From NCBI GenBank assembly GCA_964544765.1, contig CAZJDM010000046.1, positions 1 through 28,366 on the forward strand: 28,366 nucleotides of DNA. The letters are read 5' to 3'. This stretch comes from CAZJDM01 sp964544765. GTDB taxonomy: Bacteria; Bdellovibrionota_B; Oligoflexia; CAYFLR01. The translations under genes and the position numbers were made by a program. Position 1 is the stretch's first letter, and each line of letters begins with the position of its first letter. Below the pieces are notes generated by a model, which was not told the origin of the DNA, ran no database searches, and saw only the letters and a list, made by a program, of their open reading frames with translations. Positions 16,910-24,609 of this stretch are shown one piece after another.

Positions 16910-17350
16910 CTATTTTCGACAAGTGATTACTTGAGCAGGCCGAAGAACTCTATCTTCCAATTGAAAACCTCTTTTTAAAGTAGATATTATTTCGCCCTCT
17001 TCATGTTGATCAGATACTTGAGTTTCAATCACTTCACACAAACCAATTTGGGCTATTTTATCAAATAACTCAATGGACTTAATGCCGTGCTTATTTAAAA
17101 TTTTTTCTAATTTATTCCCTATTTTTTTATAGCTTTTTAAATACTTAACAGACTTAGCATCGAAATGTTCTTGCAGTCCTTCCACTCGTTCTTTTAAATT
17201 ATCAAAAACATCGACAATTTCAATTAATTCAGAAAAGAGTTCCTTATGCTTTTCCTCCCAACTTTGTTTCAATTTCCTTAAATCATTATCACTTTTTAAA
17301 GCATCTCTTTGCAATTGAACAATAAATTTAAAAAGGCTTTCTTTCACCAT
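16910..17350 (-). CDS. GrpE-like nucleotide exchange factor, short and divergent
   Basis: The 146-residue product has the GrpE plan: a coiled N-terminal helix, then ELIEIVDVFDNLKERVEG, then YKKIGNKLEKILNKHGIKSIE. The beta domain ends RGFQLEDRVLRPAQVITCRK, close to the GrpE signature GY..RVLRPA.V.V. It lacks much of the long acidic N-terminal helix, so it is shorter than housekeeping GrpE (about 180-200). GrpE releases ADP from Hsp70. As last gene of the operon headed by an Hsp70, it most likely serves that Hsp70. I chose the ATG at 17350; a TTG three codons earlier is possible, and neither has a strong ribosome site. A 105-bp gap with tandem repeats precedes it. Confidence 0.8.
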   Translation of the reverse strand: MVKESLFKFIVQLQRDALKSDNDLRKLKQSWEEKHKELFSELIEIVDVFDNLKERVEGLQEHFDAKSVKYLKSYKKIGNKLEKILNKHGIKSIELFDKIAQIGLCEVIETQVSDQHEEGEIISTLKRGFQLEDRVLRPAQVITCRK

Positions 17351-17384
17351 ACAAACCAAATCATTATTATCACTATCATTTGAA

Positions 17385-17470
17385 AATCAATATAAAACTA
17401 AGCAATTAGCGAAATACTAAATCAATATTCCAATAGAATCAATACTCCACAAGAATTAATATTTCACTAA
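17385..17470. repeat. 17-bp tandem repeats at the TPR/J-like gene end
   Basis: Three adjacent 17-base units at 17420-17436, 17437-17453 and 17454-17470 share AAT(C/T)AATA and then TCCA- or TTCA-like bases. A related unit occurs at 17385-17401. On the minus strand the unit at 17470 encodes the last codons and stop (LVKY, stop). The next units read LVEY-stop and LLEY-stop in shifted frames. Confidence 0.65.
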
Positions 17471-19102
17471 AGGAGAAATAAACGTTTTCTTTATTTCAGA
17501 ATAGGATTCTGTCTTCGTATTGCACTCTTCCACATTTGGTGCTCCAAAAAGAAAAGTAACAAACACATTTTTGTCCATATCAAACAATAACCGTTGAGCT
17601 CCCATAATCTTTCTACTCTCACCACGACCAACTAACAGCCGTTTAGCAACTTTCTGTAATATTTCCTGTTTGGAAGCGCCCGGCTTAACATCTAGCCATT
17701 TAAAAGGATCTAATTCTATTATATCAGCCAAGTTTCTATTACTTGATGAATGGCTATCATCATTTCCAATGTTGTCACCAAAATTTACATGATCATCCTC
17801 AAAAACCATATTATGAATATGATTGTTATAATCCGAGAAATAAAGAGATAACGATGAAAACTCCTTTTTTAGTTTATTATCTCCAATCTGACCCTTAACT
17901 TGATTTAATTGTTTTGCAAACTGAGAAATATATTTATATTTATTAACCAGGTAAGGAGTGCTTAACGAAATATTTAATTTTTCGAAATGCTCTCCGGCTA
18001 TTTTTGCCATACAAAACAAAAGGTTTTTATTCAACTCAAAATGCTTGCGCAGTTCTCTATTTTTTTCTATGTGGTCCACCTTTCTAATTAGGTAATAACC
18101 ACATTGAAAAAAATCTTCCTGAAAAGTTTTAGTACACTTTCCTCCCGATAATGTTTCTAATTCTCGTAACAATGGGTAATCATAGGCAGCAGTCAGCAGA
18201 TAATGCAGCGCCTCACTAATTACAGTTTTATCCTCTATAGCACGATGTATAAATATTTTAGATATTAACCAAACAATTTTATGGCAAGAAAAGTAATCAG
18301 CGTTTTTAATAAAACTCTTAATAAATTTCACACCATCACTCCACCTATCCTGCTGGCTAAATAACAATAACTGGTTTCTGATAAAAACTAACATTTCTTC
18401 TGCATTAAACTTACTCTCTAACCACTGAAACCCTCTTTGATTTAATTGAGTAATTATATCTCTTGTTCCCAACAATTGTGCTTTAATAGACAGCCAAATT
18501 TCATCTAAATACTTTACTACTTTATTACTGTTATCCTGTTCATCTAAATTGTGTTGCCATAATAAAAACGATTTTAAATAATTTCCCTTATTAGCATGCG
18601 CATAAGCAAAATAATATGTATGACTTCTTTCCAAGTGAGTTAAAGAACTAAAAATCTCGATAGCTTCCTGACATCTTCCCTCCAAGACAAAACAAACCGC
18701 CATTTGCCTTTGAATAAATAAGCTACTCCTATTTCCATTTTTTAAAGCTTCTTCACACTTTTTCGAATTAAATGAGCTACTATCAATGCAAATCAACTCT
18801 TGATATAGTTTAGGGTTCTGTTGCTCCAGTAATTTTTGCTCTATCTTAAAAATTTCTTGCTCAATACCAGAATCAGGCTGCACAGCCAAAGCCTCATAAT
18901 ACATTTGTACAGCCATTGAAAATTTTCTTTTTTTCTTGGCTTTCAAGGCTTTTTCTATAAAGAGCTTACGTTTCTCCACTACATTATGATGATTCGAATT
19001 TTTTAACAATTCATCACACTGCGACTTATTTTTCCTTACCTTACATCGTTTTATTTGTGATGAATGTAGTTTTTTTGTTCTATTATTCTTTAATTTCCTC
19101 AC
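17456..19102 (-). CDS. TPR-like protein with a C-terminal J-like region lacking HPD
   Basis: The 548-residue protein opens with a very basic stretch. TPR-like helical pairs follow (AKKKRKFSMAVQMYYEALAVQP, about 57-78, and AVCFVLEGRCQEAIEIFSSL, about 135-154), then a long helical middle. Near 465-525 is a segment like a J domain (DPFKWLDVKPGASKQEILQKVAKRLLVG, then RKIMGAQRLLFDMDKNVFVTFLFG). The first helix and the usual AQR..L end helix are there, but HPD is absent. Hence it may bind Hsp70 without stimulating its ATPase in the normal way. The start is GTG at 19102, with GGAG five bases upstream. It lies between the membrane protein and GrpE-like genes of the Hsp70 operon. The assignment rests on pattern and context. 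Confidence 0.68.
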   Translation of the reverse strand: MRKLKNNRTKKLHSSQIKRCKVRKNKSQCDELLKNSNHHNVVEKRKLFIEKALKAKKKRKFSMAVQMYYEALAVQPDSGIEQEIFKIEQKLLEQQNPKLYQELICIDSSSFNSKKCEEALKNGNRSSLFIQRQMAVCFVLEGRCQEAIEIFSSLTHLERSHTYYFAYAHANKGNYLKSFLLWQHNLDEQDNSNKVVKYLDEIWLSIKAQLLGTRDIITQLNQRGFQWLESKFNAEEMLVFIRNQLLLFSQQDRWSDGVKFIKSFIKNADYFSCHKIVWLISKIFIHRAIEDKTVISEALHYLLTAAYDYPLLRELETLSGGKCTKTFQEDFFQCGYYLIRKVDHIEKNRELRKHFELNKNLLFCMAKIAGEHFEKLNISLSTPYLVNKYKYISQFAKQLNQVKGQIGDNKLKKEFSSLSLYFSDYNNHIHNMVFEDDHVNFGDNIGNDDSHSSSNRNLADIIELDPFKWLDVKPGASKQEILQKVAKRLLVGRGESRKIMGAQRLLFDMDKNVFVTFLFGAPNVEECNTKTESYSEIKKTFISPLVKY

Positions 19103-19121
19103 CAAAACTCCATCAAATCTA

Positions 19122-19151
19122 TTAACTCTTTTTACTACTTTAACTCTTTTA
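19122..19151. repeat. Short direct repeat between the LysM-like and TPR/J-like genes
   Basis: TTAACTCTTTT occurs at 19122-19132 and at 19140-19150, period 18. It fills most of the gap between the two genes. On the coding strand it is purine-rich (AAAAGAGTTAA). No terminator is visible in the gap, which is consistent with read-through of the operon. Confidence 0.55.
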
Positions 19152-19179
19152 CCTATTTATATTCTACTTAAACAAAAAA

Positions 19180-20061
19180 CTATTCCCTTAAAGCTAACAA
19201 AATTCTCTTATTGGGAATTAATCGTTTATATTTTTTTTTCATAGAATTGGAATATTTAATATCTCCATAAAAACGTAACGATAATATATCCCAATTATCC
19301 TCCTCCTTGATATTATATCGCATATAACGTTTTTGATTTGCTTTAACAATCACCTTTTTATATATACGTTGCACTTTCTTTTTATTCTTTAAAATTTTTA
19401 TCTTTTGACCTATTCGATTAGAATGGATGTTTAAAAATCCATTTGTTTCTAAAAGTACAGGATATAATTTCCNNNNNNNNNNNNNNNNNNNNNNNNNNNN
19501 NNNNNNTTTAGCTACCCCCCATAAAGTATCTTTTTCTTGCCAACGATAAATAATAAAATCTTCTTGTTGCTTAGATTTTGAGGACACCTCTAATTTTGAA
19601 TAAAGTTTATTCAAACTACTTAGATCGTTTTGTAACTGTTCAATTCGATGTTCAATTTTGACAATTTCATTTTGTTTCTTTTTTAATGGCTCTACAGAAA
19701 AAGTATTCAGAACTTTGCTTAAAATTATTTTTTCTTTTAATTCATCAGTAGACATCGTCTTTTGTTGAAAAACTAAGTATATTAATACTGCACTTTGAGA
19801 CATGATTACTAAAGAAAATAATAGGAAAACTCCCATAAAAACCATCGCTACATAACGAAAGGTGGAAGAATCCTTACTATGAATATCATTATAAACAATT
19901 TTTTCCTTTGGCTTACTTAGCTCCTTTTGCTCCTTTTCTTGTTTGAGATCTAAATCATCCAACATTCTATATCCTTCTAAGTTTGATTTACATTGCGAAC
20001 ACTTGTTCATCTTATGATAATCAACATCTTTCTTTTGGCAAACAGGACATATTGACGTCAT
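19180..20061 (-). CDS. Zinc-ribbon, transmembrane, LysM-like protein (contains assembly gap)
   Basis: The protein is about 293 residues from the ATG at 20061. It starts with a zinc ribbon (CPVC at about 5-8 and CSQC at about 22-25), followed by a charged linker. One strong membrane helix lies near 70-98 (VAMVFMGVFLLFSLVIM). A coiled coil (about 120-165) leads to a LysM-like stretch, YRWQEKDTLWGVAK and then LLETNGFLNIHSNRIGQKIKIL. The second half of the stretch is typical of LysM. A further similar segment, NIKEEDNWDILSLRFYGD, lies near the end. The likely topology is zinc ribbon inside and LysM-like part in the periplasm. The 34 N at 19473-19506 fall within the first LysM unit, so its sequence and length are not certain. 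A TTG at 20076 is an alternative start. Confidence 0.68.
   Translation of the reverse strand: MTSICPVCQKKDVDYHKMNKCSQCKSNLEGYRMLDDLDLKQEKEQKELSKPKEKIVYNDIHSKDSSTFRYVAMVFMGVFLLFSLVIMSQSAVLIYLVFQQKTMSTDELKEKIILSKVLNTFSVEPLKKKQNEIVKIEHRIEQLQNDLSSLNKLYSKLEVSSKSKQQEDFIIYRWQEKDTLWGVAKXXXXXXXXXXXXKLYPVLLETNGFLNIHSNRIGQKIKILKNKKKVQRIYKKVIVKANQKRYMRYNIKEEDNWDILSLRFYGDIKYSNSMKKKYKRLIPNKRILLALRE
19473..19506. other. Assembly gap (34 N)
   Basis: Thirty-four undetermined bases interrupt the LysM-like region of the surrounding gene. Both flanks read in the same frame if the length is right, so the gap size is plausible. The real sequence could still be longer, for example extra repeats. Confidence 0.99.
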
Positions 20062-20095
20062 ACTATCTTGTCTCAAATATATTTCATGTCACTTA

Positions 20096-20122
20096 CTTAC
20101 TCTCTTATTCTTACTCTCTTAT
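20096..20122. repeat. 14-bp tandem repeat after the Hsp70 gene
   Basis: CTTACTCTCTTAT occurs at 20096-20108 and 20110-20122, period 14. On the coding strand it reads as a purine-rich ATAAGAGAGTAAG block between the Hsp70 stop and the next gene's start. It may be neutral slippage. Confidence 0.6.
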
Positions 20123-20124
20123 AA

Positions 20125-22476
20125 CTAAATTGTTGGAGATACAGTAATTCCCGTGTTTATTTGATATCCTTTGACTTCAACCTGATTTTCAATATTCTGC
20201 ATTAATTTGAAAGCTCGTTCATAAAAACTTTTACGAATTTTATCATCTATAGAATCATTCATAATTCGATCAATAATTGATCTCATTTCTTCAGCCTGGT
20301 CAAGATTATGTTCGCATGCCAAGGAATACGCATACATCAATCTATCAATCCCTTCATAGTCTTTAAATACACGTGAAACTTCTTTTGAAAGATTATTATT
20401 AAATTCTATCAACTTTTCTGCAGAGACTTCACCAGATGAGTTCATCTGTCTTAACTTCTTTAACTGGCTGCGCATACTTTTTACAGCTTCCGGATCCACC
20501 ATAGATGCAAATTGATCTATCATATGTTCATAGTACCAAATATTGGAATATACCGGCTCATTACGCTCTACAAGCTCCTGCGCATTTTTTTGTAATTTTT
20601 GAGTTTTCTGCAGCAAATCATGATCTACATTTTCATTTTCTTTATCTAAAACCTGATTAATATTTGAAATAATATTTACCATTCTCATTTCATAATCTTG
20701 AGCTAAATAATATTCACCCATCTCATTTACATGCTTCAACCCCTTTTCTATATTTAGATATAATTGCTCATCCACATGACCACGCGAGAGCTTTCTAGTC
20801 ACATTCTTATAACTCAAATCTTGCTTATTGGCTGATATTTCGATCAGATTGTCTTCGGAGATTTTAAACTTAAGATTTACTCCTTTAACAACAGACTTTT
20901 CTTCTGTCTCCATGGAAAAAGACAACCATAAATCTCCGATAGATTCAAATTGATTGTTCACTTGATTATAAAAGGGAAAATGAGCTAAATGTTGATTCTC
21001 AGCTAAAAGATTTACCTTAAAATCTGTTTCAAAAGGTAAAGGTGTATATCTGGGCACTAGAAGATGATAATCTCCTTCTGCTGTTTTAATAAAATAATCA
21101 TGCGCGCTAGTATGTATAATTTCTCCAAAGCCTGATACCTTGGCTTCTTCGGCCTCATTTGTTACATCCACTTTATGAGCCGCTATAGCTGCCCCCTCAG
21201 CAATAGCTAACATAGGTCGCGTATGAAGTTTAACTTTTTCAATACCAAAAACATCTGCTAATTTTTTCTGGACTAAAGGAATCTGTGAAGATCCCCCAAC
21301 CAACAAAACTTGATCTATCAATTCTATAGAAAAATTAATTCCTTCTAAAATGCCATGCATAATACTAATCGAATTTTCAACAAACGAAGAGATGCATTTT
21401 TCAAATTCCGCACGTTCAATAGAAATATCTATATCCAACGGATCTCCTTCTTGATCTTGAATCAAACCAAAAACCTCGACACTAACTTCGTCACTCTTAC
21501 TCAATTCAATCTTAGCTGCTTCAGCTTTTCTGATTAGCTCAAGTTTTAGCTTTTTTTGTTCCAAATCCGACATATTCTCTATAATTGGTAACAAAGGAAC
21601 ATCCAAATCTTCACTAGCTTTCTGTATAATCAGTTGCAACAATGACTGGTCAATGTCATTACCCCCCAACCACATATCTCCACCTTTTCCCTGCTCAATA
21701 ATGTTACCACCTCCAATGGTCAGAATTGAAATATCTAATGTTCCACCACCAAAATCGTATACCATTATTGTTTGTGAGCCCTCGCCTTTTAGTTCGTCCA
21801 TTCCAAACGAAATAGCCGCCGAAGTTGGTTCAGGTAGCAGCCTAGGAACCTTAATACCCGCTTTAGCAGCAGCTATCCGAGTTGCATGCTTCTGGCGATC
21901 ATTAAAATAAGCAGGTACAGTTATAATTGCACTTTCAATTTGATCATCTATACTTTTTTGAGCGTCATTAATCAGTTTTTTTAAAATTAAAGCTGAAATC
22001 TCCTCAGGAGTTAATTCGAATTTATTATGTTCTTCTTTATTATACTCTTTATTGTCTTTACCTAATTCTTTAGCATCTTTGTCAAATTCTTTAGCGTCTT
22101 TATCTAATTCTATCGTATCTTTGTCTAACAAAGAAATAGCAATGCTATTAGATGATCCCAAACTTAAAGGAGTAATATTATAGCTCACCAATTTCTCTTT
22201 GATTATTTTTTGGATATATTGATCATTGATATTACGCCCCATCAGCCTTTTGACGGAACTTATCGTATTTTCAGGAGATTGCTTTTGCCAATTTCGAGCT
22301 GCATCTCCTACAATAGAGGAGCCTTCTTCCCAAATATCATTTATCCCTTTTTTTATAAATACTACCGAAGGAGTTAAAGCTTTTCCTTCTTGATTATACA
22401 AAATCTGAGTATCAATTTTTTTTAAGGCAACCGCTGAATTTGAGGTTCCTAAATCTATTCCCACTGTTGTAGCCAT
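20125..22476 (-). CDS. Divergent Hsp70 (DnaK-like) chaperone
   Basis: The 783-residue protein is an Hsp70 with intact ATPase motifs: GIDLGTSNSAVALK at the N-terminus, ITVPAYFNDRQKHATRIAAAKAG, LLPEPTSAAISFG, VYDFGGGTLDISIL and QVLLVGGSSQIPLVQ. It is about 140 residues longer than DnaK. Part of the excess is an Asp/Lys-rich insert of five seven-residue units (consensus LDKDAKE, about residues 117-151) just before LTPEEISALIL in the nucleotide-binding domain. The peptide-binding beta region is poorly conserved, and a long helical C-terminus lacks the usual disordered acidic tail. GGGGA six bases before the ATG supports the start. It heads an operon with a membrane LysM-like protein, a TPR/J-like protein and GrpE. 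It is therefore likely a specialised Hsp70, not the housekeeping DnaK. Confidence 0.9.
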   Translation of the reverse strand: MATTVGIDLGTSNSAVALKKIDTQILYNQEGKALTPSVVFIKKGINDIWEEGSSIVGDAARNWQKQSPENTISSVKRLMGRNINDQYIQKIIKEKLVSYNITPLSLGSSNSIAISLLDKDTIELDKDAKEFDKDAKELGKDNKEYNKEEHNKFELTPEEISALILKKLINDAQKSIDDQIESAIITVPAYFNDRQKHATRIAAAKAGIKVPRLLPEPTSAAISFGMDELKGEGSQTIMVYDFGGGTLDISILTIGGGNIIEQGKGGDMWLGGNDIDQSLLQLIIQKASEDLDVPLLPIIENMSDLEQKKLKLELIRKAEAAKIELSKSDEVSVEVFGLIQDQEGDPLDIDISIERAEFEKCISSFVENSISIMHGILEGINFSIELIDQVLLVGGSSQIPLVQKKLADVFGIEKVKLHTRPMLAIAEGAAIAAHKVDVTNEAEEAKVSGFGEIIHTSAHDYFIKTAEGDYHLLVPRYTPLPFETDFKVNLLAENQHLAHFPFYNQVNNQFESIGDLWLSFSMETEEKSVVKGVNLKFKISEDNLIEISANKQDLSYKNVTRKLSRGHVDEQLYLNIEKGLKHVNEMGEYYLAQDYEMRMVNIISNINQVLDKENENVDHDLLQKTQKLQKNAQELVERNEPVYSNIWYYEHMIDQFASMVDPEAVKSMRSQLKKLRQMNSSGEVSAEKLIEFNNNLSKEVSRVFKDYEGIDRLMYAYSLACEHNLDQAEEMRSIIDRIMNDSIDDKIRKSFYERAFKLMQNIENQVEVKGYQINTGITVSPTI
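22024..22128 (-). repeat. Five in-frame 21-bp repeats inside the Hsp70 gene
   Basis: Five consecutive 21-base units encode LDKDTIE, LDKDAKE, FDKDAKE, LGKDNKE and YNKEEHN. The second and third units are nearly identical at DNA level, while the outer ones have drifted. Every unit keeps frame. Such a repeat can vary in copy number between strains. Confidence 0.85.
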
Positions 22477-22818
22477 AACTTTCCCCTTTTATACTTACAT
22501 TTATAAATTCAAAATAGAATTCATACCTCATAATCAAACAAATGCCAAGTGGTATTGGACAACAATTACCGGCCAACCTAACTGCCACCTCAAACCACCG
22601 AAATGCAGCCACATTTTCCCAACCCAAATCCATGATAGTGATAATGATTTTGATAACGATATTAAAAACCCTACAAAAGTGATCCTAATAAAGTCACCTT
22701 ATCTTGAAAGAGATCCTATTAAAACCACCTCTATCTTAATTAGATATCAATGATATTTGTGAGGACAAAATATTTTTTAAAATGCTATTGATTTCTTTTG
22801 CAAAATGGAGGATAGTTA
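22477..22818. promoter_or_regulatory. Region between the Hsp70 gene and rightward small genes
   Basis: No gene is supported here. The part at about 22530-22630 is visibly less AT-rich than its surroundings. An imperfect direct repeat, GATCCTAATAAAGTCACC at 22681-22698 and GATCCTATTAAAACCACC at 22712-22729, extends to a shared TATCTT (period about 31). The Hsp70 promoter should be on the minus strand upstream of 22476, but I cannot pick one pair of boxes. No CIRCE-type heat-shock operator is present. Confidence 0.4.
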
Positions 22819-23064
22819 ATGGCAAGCGAGATTCAAGAAAGCGACAACTTTCAAGAACCTCTAAACACAACACCCTTAAAACACACGGAGGATGTCATGT
22901 CTGCTAAAAATCATAGCTTATTATTCACCCAAAATCTATTACAAATAACCAAAAACCGGCAAACTAAAGTCAGTTTTATCTACTTTTATTGTTATGTAAT
23001 TCTTCTTAGTCCAGCTAACTGTCCAACTAACTATCTCACAAAAGCGGTGATTGTAATTAACTAG
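22819..23064 (+). CDS. Possible small protein with two consecutive ribosome sites
   Basis: An 81-codon frame starts at an ATG preceded by GGAGG eight bases away (22807-22811). A second in-frame ATG at 22897 has its own GGAGG at 22887-22891. The predicted product is unlike any family I recognise. The part after the second start is hydrophobic in the middle (VSFIYFYCYVILL), and the C-terminus looks non-coding in style. It may be a real small membrane peptide or a truncated remnant. Confidence 0.4.
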   Translation: MASEIQESDNFQEPLNTTPLKHTEDVMSAKNHSLLFTQNLLQITKNRQTKVSFIYFYCYVILLSPANCPTNYLTKAVIVIN

Positions 23065-23069
23065 AATAA

Positions 23070-23102
23070 TCCTATTACTAGGAGATAGTCCTATTGCTAG
23101 GA
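23070..23102. promoter_or_regulatory. Two tandem palindromes upstream of the frameshifted gene
   Basis: TCCTATTACTAGGA at 23070-23083 and TCCTATTGCTAGGA at 23089-23102 have identical five-base arms and four-base spacers, 19 bases apart. Further half-sites of the CCTATT or AGTAGGA type follow up to 23165. They resemble paired operators or iteron-like sites 120-150 bp before the next gene. Confidence 0.55.
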
Positions 23103-23221
23103 AATCAATCGTTTTAGTAGGAAGTTTTTTTATAAACAATCACCCTATTAAAATCATTCCTATTCTGGACTTATGAATGGGATTGTGAATGGGCCTGAAA
23201 TTTGAAAGGAATTAATCAATC

Positions 23222-24188
23222 ATGGAAGATAGAGCAGTAAATATAAGATTACTATCAGCCGGTAACACCACTACTAATGTTGATGAATTTAAAACCAAAT
23301 TAAAAGATGAAAGACTAAAACTAGAAAGGATGTGTCAGCAATTCAACGATAAGCTTGGTTGTGTAGTACCATTCAGGCTATTACCAGATGAGTTAAAAGA
23401 AGAATACCGAAATTTACGAAAATCTAAAGAAGTCAATATGCGATTATTTGCCATCTTATTACTAGGTATAGCTACGAAATGCCGAGATACTTTTCTACTA
23501 TCGCGCCGAATTATGAATAACCTGATTACTAATGCTCCTGTTAGAGATAATGGTGTTGGACAGCAAACCTATAATGGTTTTATTTCAATGCTTCTTACCT
23601 ACGGTATATTGGTTTGCTTGGAAAGGCCAACTCGAAACAAAGCCGGTCGATATAAGTTAGTTAATGAAATTTATGCTAATCTAGTAATTGATGAAAGCCA
23701 GTTGATTGAGAAGATGGTAGTTCAGGGAGATACTTTTGAAAAATCTGATTGTAAGAAGGATGAACAAATAAAGTTAGGTGTACAGGAAGAAGTATTTATT
23801 CCTAATAATAAGGACAAAAGTTCTATCTCAACTTAAAGATGTAGCTTCACCTTTGGATGCTAATCTTTTCAATCATGGTGTTATAGATGATCTTGATATG
23901 ACCAAGTATTTTAATGGGATCGTTGTCGATTGGTTTGAGAAGATTAATGGTGAAGATAATCCTGAGACTAAATTCTCTTTATATAAAACCTTTGCTAGTG
24001 TGATAGTCGGTGAGTTACAAAGTTATGAGGGATTGAAAGCTAAGGAATGGGAAGCAAAATGGATTTTTAAAGGGATCTGTGAGTTTTGGAACCATGATGT
24101 TGGATGGTTTGCCACACCTAAAGGAGATCGTTTAAACAGACCAGTAACTTATCTGTACGCTATTGTAAAAGCGAATTGGAAGGAATAA
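23222..24188 (+). pseudogene. Unknown, possible winged-helix protein, broken by a +1 frameshift
   Basis: Two overlapping frames, 23222-23836 and the frame ending at 24188, read as one protein of about 321 residues if one A of the AAAA at 23816-23819 is removed. The junction becomes NNKDKVLSQLKDVA. The N-terminal part has LRKSKEVNMRLFAILLLG and a helix-turn-helix/wing-like stretch, YNGFISMLLTYGILVCLERP then NKAGRYKLVNE. The C-terminal part ends GDRLNRPVTYLYAIVKANWKE, a style seen in replication-associated proteins, but I do not recognise the family. AAAGGA lies 11 bases before the ATG. The shift may be a real mutation, a sequencing error or programmed slippage. Repeats upstream hint at a mobile or replication origin. 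Confidence 0.6.
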
Positions 24189-24518
24189 GGTTTTATATTA
24201 CCAACTTATCTTACCGCAATATAGTGGCCAGCAATTTACAGGTAATAGGGTATGTTGCCATAGGTATGCTTTCTCGAGCAATCCCCAATGCTTTTAAAAG
24301 CTCATTAGTAACAGCAAATTGGTTAATATTTACTTTCCTTAATACTCTTCGTGATTTGCTATAAAGTAAAATATTACCTTCCCATGATGAAATTGATAAA
24401 TTAAGGTAGTGTAAATAATTCTGTGTATGATTGAAATTTCCTTAGATTAAGTGTAATAAATTTTTATAAAAAAAACAACATCTTGTAATCTATGCAGTAA
24501 AATGAAAGGGGCAAAATC
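24189..24518. other. Intergenic DNA, possible gene remnant on the minus strand
   Basis: No intact gene is seen. On the minus strand a frame is open from 24441 to a stop at 24211, with no usable start near its beginning. It reads in a protein-like way, with NQFAVTNELLKALGIARE and ATYPITCKLLATIL. It may be a decayed gene tail. The opposite-strand frame over the same bases is hydrophobic and starts with a TTG inside the preceding gene, and I give it less weight. Confidence 0.3.
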
Positions 24519-24590
24519 GAAAATAAGGTTTGATTCTATTTTCATTTAATGCCAAAATCGAAAATAGTGAGCTTTTTTATTTTCACTTTA
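24512..24590. promoter_or_regulatory. Duplicated dyad operator before the Fic gene
   Basis: GAAAATA at 24519-24525 pairs with TATTTTC at 24537-24543. The same two elements with the same 11-base spacing recur at 24560-24566 and 24578-24584, a period of 41 bases. Each copy is preceded by the same CAAAATC, and ATTTAAT or CTTTAAT follows. The second dyad ends 25 bases before the Fic start. The Fic protein has a C-terminal winged-helix region, so self-regulation is a reasonable inference. Confidence 0.65.
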
Positions 24591-24609
24591 ATAATTAGGT
24601 TTTTCATAA

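Noticed and set aside
17385..17470. CRISPR-like array
   Set aside because: The units are 17 bases with no spacers, so this is a simple tandem repeat.
22412..22633. Minus-strand 73-codon frame upstream of and overlapping the Hsp70 start
   Set aside because: It overlaps the Hsp70 N-terminus by 65 bases, has no ribosome site, and ends in low-quality sequence; probably chance, despite being in a less AT-rich patch.
22477..22640. Search for a CIRCE heat-shock operator before the Hsp70 gene
   Set aside because: No TTAGCACTC-N9-GAGTGCTAA-like dyad is present. CCAAGTGGTATTGG is only an imperfect local palindrome.
22939..23139. Minus-strand frame over the repeat region
   Set aside because: It covers the tandem palindromes and lacks a ribosome site or protein-like pattern.
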